Source: Nectonema munidae
Taxonomy: Eukaryota > Nematomorpha > Nectonematoida > Nectonematidae
Assembly: GCA_030549495.1 (NCBI GenBank)
Contig: JAUIRK010000054.1
Location: 310,001-374,000 of the forward strand
DNA: 64,000 bases
Direction: 5' to 3'
Under the pieces are notes generated by a model, which did not search any database, had not been told where the DNA came from, and saw only the letters and a program-made list of their open reading frames with translations. Within the stretch, counting starts at the first letter, position 1; the number at the start of each line of letters is the position of its first letter. Shown here one piece after another: positions 61,555 through 64,000 of the stretch. The position numbers were made by a program, and so were the translations under genes.

Positions 61555-62946
61555 CCACACTACTTCTACAGCAAAACTTGAACTTCTTATACATACTCTA
61601 CCCTTACACCTAAACCTTAAGAAAAACATAATTAAAAAATATCTTACTACCTTCCACTCTACACCAGCTCCACATAACTTCACGAATATTTACTCAACTC
61701 ACACCTTGCCTTCGCTCACCTTTTTCAATTCCCTTCTTGAACAATATATGCCACAACTTACCCACTACAAAGTTTTACCACACCTACACCCATACTCCCT
61801 AGTTCAACCATCGAAATCGACCTCATACTCAACTAATATATGCCACCACAAATTCTTAGCACTCAACTCCATAAAATACCAACGCAACTCAAATGCGCAC
61901 CACTAACTCTAAATTTTTACTGACGGTTCAAAATCACGCAACAAAGCAACCGCTGCTTGCACTTTTTTTAATTACAATACAAGCACTCCTTTTTTCATAC
62001 AACAAATGCAGGCAGACAATAACATCTCCGCATACGAAACTGAAGCTCTAGCACTCCTAAACATCATGCAACCACATCATTGATAACCTAACCTTCTTTA
62101 CATCCAAATTCAAGCACATAATATTTTTTACAGACTTACACAACATAATAAAAAACTAACAACTTAACAGAAAAATTCCCCTTTCAACACTAAACCTAGC
62201 TAAGAAATTAATCAACCTTAGCAACCATTTCTCAATTAAACTTTTCTGGTGCACCGTCCATTCCTCCTCCTTTGAAAATTTTTTAGTAGATCTCTTATGT
62301 AAATCCATAACATCACAATATTTCCTAACCCACGCCCTCCCTCTATCCACTTTTGAAACATCAATAAATATCTCAACTACAAACGAATGGCTTTACTCAA
62401 ACAACATACCTACCCCCATATCCCAATTTGCACTAAATAAAAACATTACTCTTCCTCGCAACATTATAAGATGGTTTAACTCACATTGCCCTTGTTACGA
62501 TTACTTCTACAATTTTAATTTGCACTCTAACCCTTTTTGCAGATTCGGCTGCCCTCATATCGAAACTCCAATTCACATTATCCTCTATTGCCCAATATTC
62601 TCATCAGAACGAACCAAACTCATTGAAAAAACACATTTATATTTTAAAGATCTTCCCTCCTCTCTACTAAAATTCTTATCATGCCCCAAAATCATTCACC
62701 ACATCTCTCTTTTCCTTAATATAATAGAACCATTACTCTCTACCCACCAACACTTAACTCCACCCTTATTAAACACCTTGCATAATCATAAACAGCAACC
62801 TAATTTATACTTTTCACCTCATCAAACTTTCTTATTTCTACTTTAGATCCTAAATCCACAAAACATTTTTATAAATCCCTAAGTTAACAATTGATGCAAG
62901 CATATTGGAAAGTGCTTAGATATCTCCTACCTACCTACCTACCTAC
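61555..62946 (+). mobile_element. LINE 3' end with RNase H and CCTA-repeat tail (I/R1-like)
   Basis: The + strand gives IFTDGSKSRNKATAACTFF (about 61914) and ISAYETEALALLNIMQ (62025), the first Asp and Glu boxes of RNase H, followed by a further FTDLHN box (62128). Next come the C-terminal Cys/His cluster CRFGCPHIETPIHIILYCP (62540) and a frame open to 62846. The 3' UTR ends in CCTAC tandem units (about 62926-62946). RNase H behind reverse transcriptase places it among I/R1/LOA-type LINEs. The sense strand is A/C-rich and G-poor, like the 5' LINE fragment at 24.8-26.1 kb. Stops and frame changes show it is dead. Confidence 0.75.
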
Positions 62947-63146
62947 ATAGTGCGCTAGTGTTACGAATAACGTCAAGGTTTTTTCACCATATTGAAGAAA
63001 TCTAATACCATAATTTAATTTTTTTTTGCAATAATTTAGTCTTTAGATTATTTTAAACGTTCCAAACAGAGGCTTATATAATTAGATTTAAATTTTTTTA
63101 ATTTAAATGGAACCTAAACTGCTACATTTTTTCAAATCCTAGTCAT

Positions 63147-63244
63147 ATGAAATTTCGTGTTTTTGTACTTACTTTATTATTTTATATTACGTTTGCAGTT
63201 GATAAGGAGAATTTTAAAACTTGTAATCAAAGTAGTTTTTGCAG
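63147..63244 (+). CDS. GANAB: glucosidase II alpha subunit (neutral alpha-glucosidase AB), first exon
   Basis: Glucosidase II alpha trims the inner two glucoses from N-glycans in the ER, in the calnexin cycle, as a GH31 enzyme paired with a beta subunit. The exon starts ATG AAA and encodes a signal peptide, MKFRVFVLTLLFYITFA, then VDKENFKTCNQSSFC. Vertebrate GANAB begins its mature part with a matching (V)DRSNFKTC..SSFC. It ends at a donor (TGCAG|GTAGTT) in phase 2. Only about 33 of some 900 residues are inside the window; the remainder lies to the right. The match is short but distinctive. Confidence 0.75.
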
Positions 63245-64000
63245 GTAGTTTTAATTTCTTTCTACTTTTATTTAAGCATCGTTGTTGATATATTTCTGAC
63301 AATTTTTTACAAAATATTCATGGAAGTATTTTTTAACAACGTAACTTTTTCTCATATAATTTTTATTTTGTATAATATTGTCAAATTTAAAATATAAGTA
63401 TTTTAAATTAAACACTTTCTTCGTTTTAAATAATATAATTTATCTATAATATATAAATTCACACATAAAATTTTTTTAGATCAATTTTATCATTACATTA
63501 GTTAAGTTAGTTTTATATTTTAGTCTAAATTAAAATTTTAAATTAGCATGAGTGATGTGTTCAACAGCAAGTTTAAGTTTTAAATAAGAATACACCCTTC
63601 CTGAAAATATTTAATATTATGTGTTAGAAAACATTTTGAGCTGGTCAACTGTTTTAAAATTTATTTCTTTATCTTTTTAAGAGAAAACAAAATTTACTTT
63701 ATTGAGTTTTATTCGGCTTGATCATCACCAATTTTGGGCTTGAGTAAGTTTGTCTAAATCAGTTTTCCAACTCTTTGACTTAAAGTTGTATTTTATTATG
63801 ACAAATTAAACATATAAAACAATATCATTGAAAATTAAAATTGATGATAAAGAAAAATTAAAAGTATATAATCACTATGTACAATATTTTTAATATATAA
63901 AATGCTTAACACTGTCGACACATTTTATTACTTCATCATTAACACGATATCAAACATTGCGGTTACCTTTACAACCACTGAAAAATTGGCCCTTTCCTGT
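63245..64000 (+). other. intron 1 of the glucosidase II alpha gene
   Basis: AT-rich sequence without a recognisable second exon; the window ends within this intron. Confidence 0.5.

Overview
The window is AT-rich, intron-bearing and repeat-dense, so it is nuclear DNA of an animal. Three host genes are recognisable, all on the + strand: an XRCC3-type RAD51 paralogue (five exons, about 31.9-45.6 kb), a complete Rab1 GTPase gene (seven exons, 52.9-55.7 kb), and the first exon of the glucosidase II alpha subunit gene (63.1 kb, running off the right edge). The very small introns beside large repeat-filled ones, and the mix of hAT, pogo, Penelope and non-LTR elements, fit an arthropod. A small crustacean such as a parasitic copepod is my impression, not something the sequence proves.

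Layout. 1-16 kb is mostly non-coding and transposon-filled: an intact hAT MITE with its target duplication, a LINE 3' end with a pentanucleotide tail, a broken 2-kb DNA transposon of an uncharacterised animal family plus a second, more decayed relative, a 0.26-kb tandem duplication, and copies of a TTAA-flanked MITE. Some short open stretches at 2.0, 8.5, 10.4 and 14.6 kb have splice signals and may be exons of unknown genes. 16-31 kb holds pogo-type remnants and MITEs, a second complete hAT MITE nested in an older repeat, a Penelope-like element with an intact GIY-YIG frame and inverted flanks, an unassigned decayed lysine/asparagine-rich block with a decapeptide repeat, and two LINE fragments, one beginning in an extreme G tract. 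31-46 kb is the XRCC3 gene, whose introns contain a hAT end, a long minus-strand LINE, tRNA-derived SINEs and a possible two-exon minus-strand coding segment. 46-64 kb holds LINE and pogo fragments, an intact hAT MITE with poly-C tracts, Rab1, another TTAA-flanked MITE, a LINE ORF1, a decayed satellite array, more LINE pieces and the glucosidase exon.

The host genes are functionally unrelated (DNA repair, ER-Golgi traffic, ER glycoprotein quality control), so there is no operon logic. The most distinctive signal is a family of about 120-138-bp elements (five copies plus one partial) with TTAA flanks, inverted ends starting CCC or CGC, three internal CAGACGA-type motifs and a subterminal palindrome whose sequence differs between copies.
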